A stretch of 36,685 nt of DNA from an uncultured Collinsella sp. GTDB lineage: Bacteria > Actinomycetota > Coriobacteriia > Coriobacteriales > Coriobacteriaceae. Positions 1 to 7,969 of this stretch are shown here, one piece after another (the stretch's first letter is position 1; every line of letters starts with the position of its first letter). The stretch spans positions 1-36,685 of the forward strand of contig UQMV01000017.1 of the NCBI GenBank assembly GCA_900542315.1, in the 5' to 3' direction. Below the pieces are notes generated by a model, which did no database searches, was not told the DNA's origin, and saw nothing but the letters and a program-made list of their open reading frames with translations. A program made the position numbers and the translations under genes.

Positions 1-50
1 CGGGAAGTTTTTACTGACCCGCAACTGCAGACTTTGATTGAAAAGGGATT
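1..50 (+). other. Foreign or chimeric contig-edge fragment (outer-membrane efflux-like)
   Basis: The EF-G reading frame seen from base 51 is closed here: in that frame there are stops at 15-17 and 39-41. Frame 1 is open instead and reads REVFTDPQLQTLIEKGLQ. That resembles the N-terminal motif of NodT/OprM-type outer-membrane efflux factors (F-x-D-P-x-L-x-x-L-I) as found in Bacteroidota. The base composition is also less GC-rich than the rest of the window. A Gram-positive host should not encode such a protein, so this is probably an assembly chimera. The family match is from memory and short, so it is not certain. Confidence 0.5.
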
Positions 51-407
51 ACAGACTCCTCCGAGGCCGCCTTCAAGATCGCCGGTTCCATGGCTATCAA
101 GGACGCCCTCAAGAAGTCCGACCCGCAGCTGCTCGAGCCGATCATGGCTGTCGAGGTCGAGACCCCCGAGCAGTACATGGGCGACGTTATGGGCAACCTC
201 TCCGGTCGCCGCGGCAAGATCGAGGGCATGGAGGATCGCAAGAACAGCAAGCTCATCCGTGCCAAGGTGCCGCTGGGCGAGATGTTCGGTTACGCTACCG
301 ACCTTCGCTCCCAGACCCAGGGCCGTGCATCCTACACGATGCAGTTCGACTCTTATGAGCCTGCGCCCAAGTCCATCGTGGACGAGGTCATGAGCAAGAA
401 CGCCTAA
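51..407 (+). CDS. fusA: Elongation factor G, C-terminal fragment
   Basis: This is the last 118 codons of EF-G, the GTPase that drives ribosomal translocation. The frame opens with TDSSEAAFKIAGS, matching the conserved start of the domain IV/V region. It continues through LLEPIMAVEVETPE, GDVMGNLSGRRG, VPLGEMFGYATDLRS and GRASYTMQF, all hallmarks of EF-G domain V, and stops at a TAA. Domains I-III, with the GTP-binding motifs, are absent because homology ends abruptly at about base 51 where an unrelated sequence begins. rpsJ follows 61 bases downstream, the order of the str-S10 region but without tuf in between. Truncation is most likely an assembly effect rather than a real pseudogene. Confidence 0.93.
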   Translation, partial: TDSSEAAFKIAGSMAIKDALKKSDPQLLEPIMAVEVETPEQYMGDVMGNLSGRRGKIEGMEDRKNSKLIRAKVPLGEMFGYATDLRSQTQGRASYTMQFDSYEPAPKSIVDEVMSKNA

Positions 408-468
408 GTTCGAGCTCCCTGTTACGTAATCCTGCGAGAACATCTCTCGCACTCTTTGGAGGTTTAAG

Positions 469-777
469 TTGGCTACCCAGAAGATCCGCATTCGCCTCAA
501 GGGCTATGATCACGAGGTCGTCGATCAGTCCGCGAAGCTCATCGTCGAGACCGCTCAGAAGACCGGCGCTCGCGTTTCCGGTCCTGTCCCCCTGCCCACC
601 GAGCGCAACCTGTACACGGTTATCCGCTCGCCGCACGTGAACAAGGACTCCCGTGAGCAGTTCGAGATGCGCACCCACAAGCGCCTCATCGACATCCTCG
701 ACCCCACCTCGGGCACCGTTGATTCGCTCATGCGTCTCGACCTCCCCGCTGGCGTCGACATCGACATCAAGCTCTAA
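469..777 (+). CDS. rpsJ: 30S ribosomal protein S10
   Basis: The 102-residue product has the standard S10 length and sequence (KIRIRLKGYDHEVVDQSA near the start, GPVPLPTER, SPHVNKDSREQFEMRTHKR, GVDIDIKL at the end). It is a 30S head protein and also serves as NusE in antitermination. The start codon is TTG at 469; a GGAGG at 458-462 sits at ideal distance and no ATG fits. A 6-bp hairpin (GCGAGA/TCTCGC, 434-450) lies just upstream of the ribosome binding site in the fusA-rpsJ gap. In most bacteria rplC follows at once; here a terminator follows and rplC is nearly 14 kb away. Confidence 0.97.
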   Translation: MATQKIRIRLKGYDHEVVDQSAKLIVETAQKTGARVSGPVPLPTERNLYTVIRSPHVNKDSREQFEMRTHKRLIDILDPTSGTVDSLMRLDLPAGVDIDIKL

Positions 778-798
778 GCGATATCGCTCATAGCTTAT

Positions 799-838
799 AG
801 AGCCCCGCTGCCATCTTGGTAGCGGGGCTCTTTTGTTT
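799..838 (+). terminator. Rho-independent terminator after rpsJ
   Basis: An 11-bp GC-rich stem (AGAGCCCCGCT pairing with AGCGGGGCTCT), extended by CCA/TGG near the loop, is followed by TTTTGTTTT. It ends the fusA-rpsJ transcript and separates it from the convergent birA gene. This supports the view that rpsJ really is the end of a transcription unit here. Confidence 0.93.
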
Positions 839-893
839 TGAGTTTAGATTTTGGGATAGCGAATTCGTCTGTCGAGCTGATGGCTGCGGCGCC

Positions 894-1670
894 CTATTCG
901 CTCAGGGGGCGCAAGGACGCTTCTTCGAAGTGGAAGACGCACAAGCCGCTCTCGGTCTCAATGCTTGCGCGGCCGCAATCGTCGACCGTTCTAAATATGC
1001 CGCGTGCCAGCTCGTCTCCAGCGGGGGAGCGGGCGATAACGTGCTCCCCAATCCAATTGAGGTGAGCGATATATTCGTCGTGGACGGGCGCGAGCGGACC
1101 GGCGTCTTCTTCCTTGGCGTTGAGGCGCTCTGCCCAGGCATCTACAGCGTCTATAACTGCGTGATAGACCTCATCGAGGAGCATGTCGACGGCGGGAACG
1201 TTCTTGTTGAGGTCTGACAGGCCGATTGCTGGCAGGCCGCCATCGGGAACCTCCGCGGGCACATAGTTCACGTTAACGCCGATGCCACAGACCGCAAAGG
1301 GGTTGCCTTCGTTATCGCGTGCGGCCTCGACCAGAATGCCGCCGAGTTTGCGTCCACGCGCGACCAGGTCGTTGGGCCATTTGAGGCCAATCTCGTTTGC
1401 AAGACCCTGCTTTTCGAGTGCCTCGAGCACCGCTAGACCGCTGACGGCGGCAAGACCAGAGTACTTTGCGGGATTAACGCATGGACGCAGGACAATCGAA
1501 AGCAATAGGTTACCGGCGGTTGAATCCCACTTGTGGCCGCGCCGGCCGCGTCCTGCTGTTTGAGCCCGGGCGGCAAGTCCTGTGCCGTGCGGCGCTCCAT
1601 GTTTTCCTGCTTCGAGCAGGTCATCGTTGGTCGATCCGGTTACGTCGACTATCGTTAATTTGGCATCCAT
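894..1670 (-). CDS. birA: Biotin--[acetyl-CoA-carboxylase] ligase
   Basis: This enzyme activates biotin with ATP and transfers it to the lysine of AccB, encoded in the divergent operon. The 258-residue product shows the catalytic loop GRGRRGHKW (consensus GRGRxxxxW), KWPNDL and KLGGILVEA, followed by a C-terminal SH3-like domain. No N-terminal helix-turn-helix is present, so it is a group I ligase without the DNA-binding repressor function of E. coli BirA. The start at 1670 is chosen because an AAGGAGGT box (1681-1689) precedes it and MDAKLTIVDVTGSTND matches family N-termini. A frame extension up to 1751 lacks a ribosome binding site and is low in complexity. It is transcribed away from fabH. 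Confidence 0.94.
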   Translation of the reverse strand: MDAKLTIVDVTGSTNDDLLEAGKHGAPHGTGLAARAQTAGRGRRGHKWDSTAGNLLLSIVLRPCVNPAKYSGLAAVSGLAVLEALEKQGLANEIGLKWPNDLVARGRKLGGILVEAARDNEGNPFAVCGIGVNVNYVPAEVPDGGLPAIGLSDLNKNVPAVDMLLDEVYHAVIDAVDAWAERLNAKEEDAGPLAPVHDEYIAHLNWIGEHVIARSPAGDELARGIFRTVDDCGRASIETESGLCVFHFEEASLRPLSE

Positions 1671-1763
1671 AACGGCTGCTACCTCCTTAATGAATAAGTG
1701 AATAACGCAAGGGTGTCGAGAGACAGACACAATGTGAAGCCTTTGTCGCATTTGGACAATTTA

Positions 1764-1830
1764 ATGTTAACACGTCAACAACGACTAAAATGCGCTATCC
1801 TCTCTTGGTCGATGTAAACACGTCAACAAC
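1764..1830 (+). promoter_or_regulatory. Two 19-bp direct repeats in the birA-fabH divergent region (candidate operator)
   Basis: Two 19-bp copies, 1764-1782 and 1812-1830, differ at one base and are exactly 48 bp apart. They share the core AACACGTCAACAAC. Each core region is also an imperfect palindrome (GTTAAC...GTCAAC type). The second copy abuts the fabH ribosome binding site and the first lies beside an AT-rich stretch with a TAAAAT (1786-1791). Position, duplication and symmetry suggest binding sites for a lipid-synthesis regulator, but no fapR or fabT gene is present in the window. No confident -35/-10 pair was found. Confidence 0.6.
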
Positions 1831-1846
1831 TCAAAGGAGGTTAGTG

Positions 1847-2806
1847 ATGGGTTTCACGATTCTGGGAACAGGCTCGGCGCTTCCTAAGCGCAGTGTTTCC
1901 AATGACGAGCTGTCCGAGTTCCTCGATACCTCGGATGAGTGGATTTTTACCCGTACGGGGATCAAGAGCCGCCATGTGTGCACCGCCGAGTCACTCGACG
2001 ACCTTGCCGTGGCAGCGAGCGAGCAAGCGCTCCAGGCGTCCGGACTCGATGCGAGCCAGCTGGATCTTATCGTCTGCTCGACGACGACGGGCGATCATCT
2101 CGTTCCTGCCGAAGCGTGCGCCGTTGCTGAGCGCCTGGGTGCCACATGTCCAGCCTTCGATGTTTCGGCGGCTTGTGCCGGCTTCGTATTTGCGCTCGAT
2201 GTCGCCGAGGGCTATATCGCTCGAGGACGAGCCAAGCATGTGCTTGTCGTTGCCTCCGAGCAGATGACGCGCGCCCTTGACTGGTCAGACCGCGCCACGT
2301 GCGTGCTCTTTGGCGACGGCGCGGGCGCTGCAGTGATAGGGGCTGGGGGAGACAACCCCCTTGCCGTTGAGCTTTCGACGGCGCCCGACGTCGAGACGTT
2401 GCGCGTTCCCGGTCTGGTCGGCACCTCGCCGTTTAAGGACTCCGCAGATAGCGCGAGCGTGCTGTCCATGAATGGCCGCCGCGTGTTCAAGTTCGGCGTC
2501 AACGCCATCTGCGACACGGTCCATAAGCTTGCGAGCGATGCGGGCATTTCGGTCGAAGACATCGACCATTTTGTATTCCATCAGGCTAACGAACGAATCT
2601 TGAGCCAGGCAGTCAAGCGCCTGGGTATGCCGGACGACCGTGTGGTCCGAACGTTGCGTGAAACTGGCAACATTTCGAGCGCATGCATTCCGCTTGCTCT
2701 CGATCGACTGGCAAATACCGGCGCGCTGCACGCGGGCGACACCATCGCCCTGGTCGGATTTGGCGCCGGCTTGGATGTAGGTGGCTATCTACTTCGCTGG
2801 AAGTAG
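1847..2806 (+). CDS. fabH: 3-oxoacyl-ACP synthase III (KAS III)
   Basis: FabH condenses acetyl- or branched acyl-CoA with malonyl-ACP to start fatty-acid synthesis. The 319-residue protein carries the full catalytic triad: Cys110 in SAACAGF, His245 in FHQAN and Asn275 in GNISSA, at almost the same positions as in E. coli FabH. The N-terminus MGFTILGTGSALPKR and TSDEWIFTRTGI are typical. The ATG at 1847 is chosen because AAAGGAGG (1833-1840) precedes it; an upstream ATG at 1790 in the same frame has no ribosome binding site and would read through the repeat region. It is the first gene of the fatty-acid operon. Confidence 0.96.
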   Translation: MGFTILGTGSALPKRSVSNDELSEFLDTSDEWIFTRTGIKSRHVCTAESLDDLAVAASEQALQASGLDASQLDLIVCSTTTGDHLVPAEACAVAERLGATCPAFDVSAACAGFVFALDVAEGYIARGRAKHVLVVASEQMTRALDWSDRATCVLFGDGAGAAVIGAGGDNPLAVELSTAPDVETLRVPGLVGTSPFKDSADSASVLSMNGRRVFKFGVNAICDTVHKLASDAGISVEDIDHFVFHQANERILSQAVKRLGMPDDRVVRTLRETGNISSACIPLALDRLANTGALHAGDTIALVGFGAGLDVGGYLLRWK

Positions 2807-2858
2807 TTGCACATAGGAAATGAAAACGCCCCTGGGGCACAAACAAAGGAGAACTACC

Positions 2859-3095
2859 ATGGCAGATCAGAAGACCTTCGAGCGCGTTTGCGACGTTATC
2901 CGCGAGACCGCTGGCCTTGACGATGTCGAGATGAAGCCCGAGTCCACGCTCGAGGAGATTGGCCTCGACAGCCTGGGTACCGTCGAGATCCTCGTTGCCG
3001 TCGAGGACGAGTTTGGCATTGAGCTCGATACCGAGGAGAACCCCAAGACGGTCGGCGAGTTCGTCGATACGGTCGAGGCGGCATTGGAGAAGTAG
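2859..3095 (+). CDS. acpP: Acyl carrier protein
   Basis: The 78-residue acidic protein has the phosphopantetheine attachment motif GLDSLGTVE with Ser38 as the modified residue, and the length is standard for ACP. It carries growing acyl chains between FabH, FabK, FabD, FabG, FabF and FabZ, all encoded around it. An AAAGGAGAA box lies about ten bases before the ATG. An in-frame upstream ATG at 2820 would add 13 residues not seen in ACPs and is rejected. The stop codon nearly touches the fabK start, suggesting translational coupling. Confidence 0.96.
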   Translation: MADQKTFERVCDVIRETAGLDDVEMKPESTLEEIGLDSLGTVEILVAVEDEFGIELDTEENPKTVGEFVDTVEAALEK

Positions 3096-3097
3096 TG

Positions 3098-4042
3098 ATG
3101 CTCAAGTCTCCTCTCTGCGATCTGCTCGGCATCGAAAAACCCGTGTTCCAGGGTGGCATGGCCTGGATTGCCGATGCCTCGCTGGCATCTGCCGTGTCCG
3201 AGGCAGGCGGCTTAGGGATTATCGCGGCCATGAATGCCGACGCAAACTGGCTGCGCGATCAGATTCACGAGCTGCGCGCCAAGACGGATAAGCCCTTTGG
3301 CGTCAACGTTATGCTCATGAGCCCGTTTGTCGACGAGGTCGCACAAGTGGTGATTGATGAGCGGGTGCCCGTTGTGGTGACCGGCGCCGGCAATCCCACC
3401 AAGTACATGAAGGCCTGGAACGATGCAGGCATCAAGGTTATTCCCGTCGTGGCTTCGGTGGCGCTGGCGCGTCTCGTGGCGCGTCGCGGAGCCACTGCCG
3501 TGGTTGCCGAGGGCACCGAATCAGGCGGCCATATTGGCGAGACCTCGACGATGGCACTTGTCCCGCAGGTTGTCGATGCGGTCGATATTCCCGTGGTTGC
3601 GGCTGGCGGCATCGCCGATGGCCGCGGTGTGGCGGCCGCCTTTATGCTCGGCGCTGCCGGCGTCCAGGTGGGAACACGCTTTCTGGTCGCAAACGAGTGC
3701 ACCGTATCCGAACAGTACAAAGAGCTGGTGCTCAAGGCGGGCGACACGTCGACGCGTGCGACCGGTCGCTCGACGGGACATCCGGTTCGCGCCCTCAAGA
3801 GCCCCTTCACCAACGCGTATGCCAAGAACGAGGCGGCGGGCGCAAGCCCCGAGGAGCTCGGGGCCATGGGCACGGGCGCGCTTCGTAAAGCCGCAAAGGA
3901 CGGTAATTACGAAGAGGGTTCGTATTTGTGCGGACAGATTGCCGGTATGGTCAACGAACGCCAGAGCGCACGCGAAATCGTCGACGATCTGGTCGATGGC
4001 GCCGAGCATGTCCTGAAGGGTGCGTCCGCATGGGTAGCGTAG
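3098..4042 (+). CDS. fabK: Enoyl-ACP reductase II (FMN-dependent)
   Basis: FabK reduces trans-2-enoyl-ACP with an FMN cofactor and NAD(P)H, the last step of each elongation cycle. The 314-residue TIM-barrel protein has the opening LLGIEKPVFQGGMAWIADA, the phosphate-binding VVAAGGIADGRG and the diagnostic AEGTESGGHIGETSTM loop that separates FabK from generic nitronate monooxygenases. It sits directly after acpP; a GTG at 3095 overlapping the acpP stop is an alternative start. No FabI-type reductase is visible, so this is likely the enoyl reductase of the pathway, which would predict insensitivity to FabI-directed inhibitors such as triclosan (inference). It overlaps fabD by 13 bases. Confidence 0.93.
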   Translation: MLKSPLCDLLGIEKPVFQGGMAWIADASLASAVSEAGGLGIIAAMNADANWLRDQIHELRAKTDKPFGVNVMLMSPFVDEVAQVVIDERVPVVVTGAGNPTKYMKAWNDAGIKVIPVVASVALARLVARRGATAVVAEGTESGGHIGETSTMALVPQVVDAVDIPVVAAGGIADGRGVAAAFMLGAAGVQVGTRFLVANECTVSEQYKELVLKAGDTSTRATGRSTGHPVRALKSPFTNAYAKNEAAGASPEELGAMGTGALRKAAKDGNYEEGSYLCGQIAGMVNERQSAREIVDDLVDGAEHVLKGASAWVA

Positions 4043-4956
4043 CGTTTCTGTTTGCCGGTCAGGGTGCCCAGCATCCCGCGATGGGCGTCGACCTCATCGA
4101 AGCATCACCGGCGGCTGCCGAGGTGTTCGCCATTGCCGATGAGGTACGCCCGGGGACCAGCGAGCAGTGCCGGAGCGCCTCGAAAGAGGAGCTCTCGCAG
4201 ACCGAGAACACGCAGCCTTGCGTGTTCGTGCACGACTTGGCTGCCGCCGTCGCCCTGCGCGAGCGCGGCGTGGTGCCTGCCGCCTGTGCGGGATTCTCGC
4301 TGGGCGAGGTCGCCGCGCTCACCTTTGCGGGGGCATTCGATACGCGAGCGGGCTTTGAGCTCGTGTGTGAGCGCGCGGCGCTTATGGCCACGGCGGCCGA
4401 GCGTCACCCCGGCGGCATGCGCGCCGTCATCAAGCTCGATGCAGCGCAAGTTGAGGGCCTGGCAAAACAGGCCGGCGAGGACTGCTGGCCGGTCAACTAC
4501 AACAGTTCCCAGCAGACGGTTGTGGCCGGAGCGCCCGATGCGTTGCAGACCCTCGACGTCCTGGTAAAAGAGGCTGGCGGTCGTGCCATGAAGGTCGCGG
4601 TGTCGGGTGCATTCCATAGCCCCTATATGGCCGAGGCGACCTGTGGCCTTGCTGCATATATCGAGGCCGGTCACGCGCCGTCCCCGTTGCTCATTCCTGT
4701 TATGGCAAATATGACGGCGGCGCCCTATCCGGCGGACCCGCGAGCAGCGTCGGATGTCTTGGCCAACCAGGTGAGTCATGCCGTGCACTGGGTTGACACG
4801 CTGCATGCTCTGCAGGATCAAGGCATCGACACGTTTATTGAGGTCGGCCCCGGCAAAACGCTGTCCGGCTTGGTCAAGCGTACGCTGAGCGACGTTCGTG
4901 TGTATTCGTGCGAAACGGCCGAACAGGTCGCAGCTATTGCCGACGAGCTCGCATAG
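4030..4956 (+). CDS. fabD: Malonyl-CoA:ACP transacylase
   Basis: FabD moves the malonyl group from CoA to ACP, supplying the extender unit. The 308-residue protein has FLFAGQGAQ at the N-terminus, the nucleophile Ser90 in AGFSLGEVAAL, His196 in SGAFHSPYM and the C-terminal EVGPGKTLSGL. The ATG at 4030 lies inside the end of fabK, a 13-base overlap typical of coupled operon genes. An open frame extends upstream to 3928 but its translation (arginine-rich) belongs to the fabK shadow. Length and motifs are standard for the family. Confidence 0.95.
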   Translation: MGSVAFLFAGQGAQHPAMGVDLIEASPAAAEVFAIADEVRPGTSEQCRSASKEELSQTENTQPCVFVHDLAAAVALRERGVVPAACAGFSLGEVAALTFAGAFDTRAGFELVCERAALMATAAERHPGGMRAVIKLDAAQVEGLAKQAGEDCWPVNYNSSQQTVVAGAPDALQTLDVLVKEAGGRAMKVAVSGAFHSPYMAEATCGLAAYIEAGHAPSPLLIPVMANMTAAPYPADPRAASDVLANQVSHAVHWVDTLHALQDQGIDTFIEVGPGKTLSGLVKRTLSDVRVYSCETAEQVAAIADELA

Positions 4957-4986
4957 CCCACAGGGCTGTAACCCGAAAGGAACGAC

Positions 4987-5760
4987 ATGGGCAACTTGAA
5001 CAACGGCGCGCTCGAGCGCGACGGATCGCGCCGCGTGGCGCTGGTCACGGGCGGCTCGCGCGGCATCGGTCGCGCTTGTGCCGTGGGCTTGGCGGAGGAT
5101 GGCTACGATATCGCCGTCGTCTATGCCGGCAGCGTCGATGCGGCGCGCGAGACGTGCGAAGCCTGCGAGGCGCCAGGCGCCACGGCACGCGCATATCAAT
5201 GTGACGTGGCCGACCCCGCTGCCGTCAACGCGTGCGTGGAAGCGGTCCTCAACGACTTTGGCTCCATTTGGGCGCTCGTCAACAACGCCGGCATCACGCG
5301 CGACGGCCTGCTCATGCGTATGGGTGACGATGCCTTCGACCGCGTGCTCGATGTCAATCTCAAGGGCACGTTCAATACGACGCGCGCGCTCACCAAGACC
5401 TTTATGCGCCAGCGCGGCGGTTGCGTCATCAACATGAGCTCGGTTGTGGGCCTGATGGGCAATGCCGGGCAGGCCAACTACGCTGCCTCCAAGGCGGGCA
5501 TCATCGGCCTGACCAAGGCGGTGGCGCGCGAGCTTGCGCCACGCGGCGTACGAGTGAACGCGGTCGCCCCCGGGTTTGTCGAGACCGATATGACGGCAAA
5601 GCTATCGGATAAGGTGCGTGCGGCGTGCGAGGAACAGATTCCCCTAAAGCGCATGGCGCGCCCCGAGGAAGTGGCCGGCGTGGTGCGCTTTTTGGCGAGT
5701 GATGCGGCTGCCTACATTACGGGCGAGGTCGTGCGCGTCGACGGCGGAATGGCGATGTAG
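4987..5760 (+). CDS. fabG: 3-oxoacyl-ACP reductase
   Basis: FabG reduces 3-oxoacyl-ACP with NADPH. This 257-residue short-chain dehydrogenase shows the nucleotide-binding TGGSRGIGRA, NNAG (in VNNAGITRDGLL), Ser in INMSSVVG and the catalytic Tyr165/Lys169 in YAASK, followed by NAVAPGFVETDM and a C-terminal GGMAM. It is about 13 residues longer than E. coli FabG because of an N-terminal leader (MGNLNNGALERDGSRR) before the first strand. A GAAAGGA box precedes the ATG and no internal start is better placed. Confidence 0.95.
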   Translation: MGNLNNGALERDGSRRVALVTGGSRGIGRACAVGLAEDGYDIAVVYAGSVDAARETCEACEAPGATARAYQCDVADPAAVNACVEAVLNDFGSIWALVNNAGITRDGLLMRMGDDAFDRVLDVNLKGTFNTTRALTKTFMRQRGGCVINMSSVVGLMGNAGQANYAASKAGIIGLTKAVARELAPRGVRVNAVAPGFVETDMTAKLSDKVRAACEEQIPLKRMARPEEVAGVVRFLASDAAAYITGEVVRVDGGMAM

Positions 5761-5799
5761 AAACCAGGGTCGAACAACGGCTTGAATGAGGAGACCATG

Positions 5800-7047
5800 A
5801 TGGAACAGAGAGTTGCAATCACCGGTATTGGTGCCGTATCGCCGCTCGGTAACACGGCGCTTGCTACCTGGGCGGCCATGTGCGCCGGCACGTGCGGTAT
5901 CGGCCCGATCACGCACTTCGATACCGATGCGTTTGCCGTCAAGGTGGCGGCCGAGGTCAAGGGTTTTGACGGCAACGAGTACTTTGGCAAGCGTGACGCC
6001 AAGCACCTGGACCCCTGCGTTCAGTTTGCCCTGGCAGCGTCGGACGAGGCCATGCACGATGCGGGCTTTGATATCGAGGGCGCCATCGATCGCGAGCGCC
6101 TGGGCGTCTACGTGGGCTCAGGCGTGGGCGGCATGCAGACACTCGTCGACAACGTCCACACGATTGCCGATCGGGGGCCTCGCCGTGCATCGCCCTATAT
6201 GATTGCGATGATGATCCCCAATATGGCTTCGGGCAATATCGCGATCCGCCACAAGGCAAAGGGCCCGACCCTGCCCGTGGTGACTGCGTGCGCGACCTCG
6301 GCCCATGCCGTGGGTGAGGCGTTCCGCGCCATCAAGCATGGCTACGCCGATGCGATTCTCGCCGGCGGTGCCGAGGCCGCAATCATCCCCGATGCCGTTG
6401 CGGGCTTTACATCCTGCCGTGCTCTCACCACTAATCCTGACCCGTCGACGGCATGCCGTCCGTTTGATGCAGACCGCGACGGCTTTGTGATGGGCGAGGG
6501 CGCCTGCGTGCTGGTACTCGAGAGCATGGAACACACGCTGGCTCGCGGGGCGCACATTTATGCCGAGGTCGTGGGCTACGGCAACACCGATGATGCCTAT
6601 CACATCACGAGTCCCGATCCCGAGGCTGCCGGCATTGCCCGTGCGATATCGCTGGCGGTGGCTGAGGGCGACGTTAAGCCTTCCGAGGGTCTCTACATCA
6701 ACGCTCACGGCACCTCGACCAAGCTCAACGATTCGTCCGAGACGGCGGGCATTAAGCGTGCGCTCGGCGAGGACGCGGCACGGGCCGCGCACGTCTCGTC
6801 GACCAAGTCGATGACCGGCCACATGATCGGTGCTACGGGTGCCATCGAGGTCATGGCCTGTGCCATGGCGCTCGAGCAGGGCGTGGTGCCCCCGACCATT
6901 AACTACCACACGCCCGATCCCGCCTGCGATCTTGATTACACGCCCAATCGAGCGGTTCGCGCCGACCTTACTTGGGCGCTTTCGACCAACCTGGGCTTTG
7001 GCGGGCACAACGCCGCCATCGCGTTGCGTAGATATGCAAGGAGCTAG
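5800..7047 (+). CDS. fabF: 3-oxoacyl-ACP synthase II (KAS II)
   Basis: FabF extends acyl-ACP by condensation with malonyl-ACP. The 415-residue protein has the Cys-His-His set: Cys164 in VTACATSAHAVG, His303 in NAHGTSTKLND and His341 in MTGHMIGATG, plus the C-terminal NLGFGGHNAAI. Two adjacent ATGs occur at 5797 and 5800; the GAGGAG at 5788-5793 is better spaced for 5800, giving MEQRVAITGIGAVSPLG. An upstream TTG at 5782 is less likely. It is the only KAS I/II-type enzyme in the operon, so it probably handles all elongation rounds unless another copy lies elsewhere. Confidence 0.95.
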   Translation: MEQRVAITGIGAVSPLGNTALATWAAMCAGTCGIGPITHFDTDAFAVKVAAEVKGFDGNEYFGKRDAKHLDPCVQFALAASDEAMHDAGFDIEGAIDRERLGVYVGSGVGGMQTLVDNVHTIADRGPRRASPYMIAMMIPNMASGNIAIRHKAKGPTLPVVTACATSAHAVGEAFRAIKHGYADAILAGGAEAAIIPDAVAGFTSCRALTTNPDPSTACRPFDADRDGFVMGEGACVLVLESMEHTLARGAHIYAEVVGYGNTDDAYHITSPDPEAAGIARAISLAVAEGDVKPSEGLYINAHGTSTKLNDSSETAGIKRALGEDAARAAHVSSTKSMTGHMIGATGAIEVMACAMALEQGVVPPTINYHTPDPACDLDYTPNRAVRADLTWALSTNLGFGGHNAAIALRRYARS

Positions 7048-7050
7048 AGC

Positions 7051-7527
7051 ATGGATTCCAAAAGACTTGCCGAGATAGCCGATGTGATGGAGGACCGCGG
7101 CCTTACGCGCGTGCGCGTGGAGGAGCCCGATGGCACCGCGGTCGAGCTCGAGCGCGCGAGCGCAGCGCAGCCGGTTGCCGTGCCCATGCCTATGCCGAGT
7201 GCCGTGACTGCTCCGGCTGTGGCTCCTGTCGCCGTGCCTGCCGCCGCACCGGAGCCCGCCGCGCAGACGCCTGCCGCCGCACCGGAGCCTAAGGGCACCG
7301 AGGTGACCGCTCCCATGGTCGGTGTTTTCTATGCTGCCCCGGCGCCGGGCGACGAGCCGTTTGTGCACGTGGGTTCCAAGGTCAAGGCCGGCGAGACCCT
7401 CTGCATCATCGAGGCCATGAAGGTTCTCAACGAGGTGACGGCAGAGGCGGATGGCGAGGTGCTCGAGATCTGCGTGGCCGACGGCGACCTCGTGGAGTTT
7501 GGCAGCTGCCTCATGAGGATCGGATAG
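7051..7527 (+). CDS. accB: Biotin carboxyl carrier protein of acetyl-CoA carboxylase
   Basis: This 158-residue protein carries biotin between the carboxylase (AccC) and carboxyltransferase (AccDA). It has an N-terminal helical domain (residues 1-40), a flexible Ala/Pro-rich linker (about 42-85) with a repeated AAAPEP motif, and a C-terminal biotinyl domain with the attachment site EAMKVLNE, Lys124. The usual motif is EAMKMMNE or EAMKLMNE, so the VL variant is mild. It starts three bases after fabF. BirA across the divergent promoter would modify it. Confidence 0.96.
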   Translation: MDSKRLAEIADVMEDRGLTRVRVEEPDGTAVELERASAAQPVAVPMPMPSAVTAPAVAPVAVPAAAPEPAAQTPAAAPEPKGTEVTAPMVGVFYAAPAPGDEPFVHVGSKVKAGETLCIIEAMKVLNEVTAEADGEVLEICVADGDLVEFGSCLMRIG

Positions 7528-7536
7528 GTGATATCC

Positions 7537-7959
7537 ATGAATAAAGAAGAGCTCAAGAAGCTGTTGCCGCATCGCGAGCCGATGCTTTTGCTCGACGAAG
7601 CCGAGCTGGTGGGCGACGAGGCCCACGGCAAGATCACGATTACGGGTGACGAGTACTTTTTGCAGGGGCATTTTCCGGGAAACCCGGTAGTCCCCGGCGT
7701 GATTCAGTGCGAGATGCTCGCCCAAAACTGTTGCGTGCTGCTGATGGGCGATGAGGAGGCGCGCGGCGCGACGCCGTTCTATACGAGTTTGGACAAGGTG
7801 CGCTTTAAGCGTCCGGTGCGACCGGGCGACACGGTTGATCTGGTGTGCTCCATCACGCGTGCGCGCGGGCCGTTCCGCTTTGCGACGGGTACTGCGAGCG
7901 TCAACGGTGAGGTTTGCTGCCGCGCCGATATGTCTTTTGCACTCATGCACGAAAGTTAA
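7537..7959 (+). CDS. fabZ: 3-hydroxyacyl-ACP dehydratase
   Basis: FabZ removes water from 3-hydroxyacyl-ACP to give the enoyl intermediate that FabK reduces. The 140-residue hot-dog-fold protein has LLPHREPMLLLDEA, the catalytic His45 in QGHFPGNPVVPGV, and the Glu in QCEMLAQ. An in-frame GTG at 7528 directly follows the accB stop, but GGATAGG (7522-7528) is placed better for the ATG at 7537. Placement of fabZ between accB and accC is the arrangement known from streptococci and clostridia. Confidence 0.95.
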   Translation: MNKEELKKLLPHREPMLLLDEAELVGDEAHGKITITGDEYFLQGHFPGNPVVPGVIQCEMLAQNCCVLLMGDEEARGATPFYTSLDKVRFKRPVRPGDTVDLVCSITRARGPFRFATGTASVNGEVCCRADMSFALMHES

Positions 7960-7969
7960 GGAAGGCTTC

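Noticed and set aside
408..468. tuf gene between fusA and rpsJ
   Set aside because: The gap is only 61 bases and contains just a hairpin and the rpsJ ribosome binding site.
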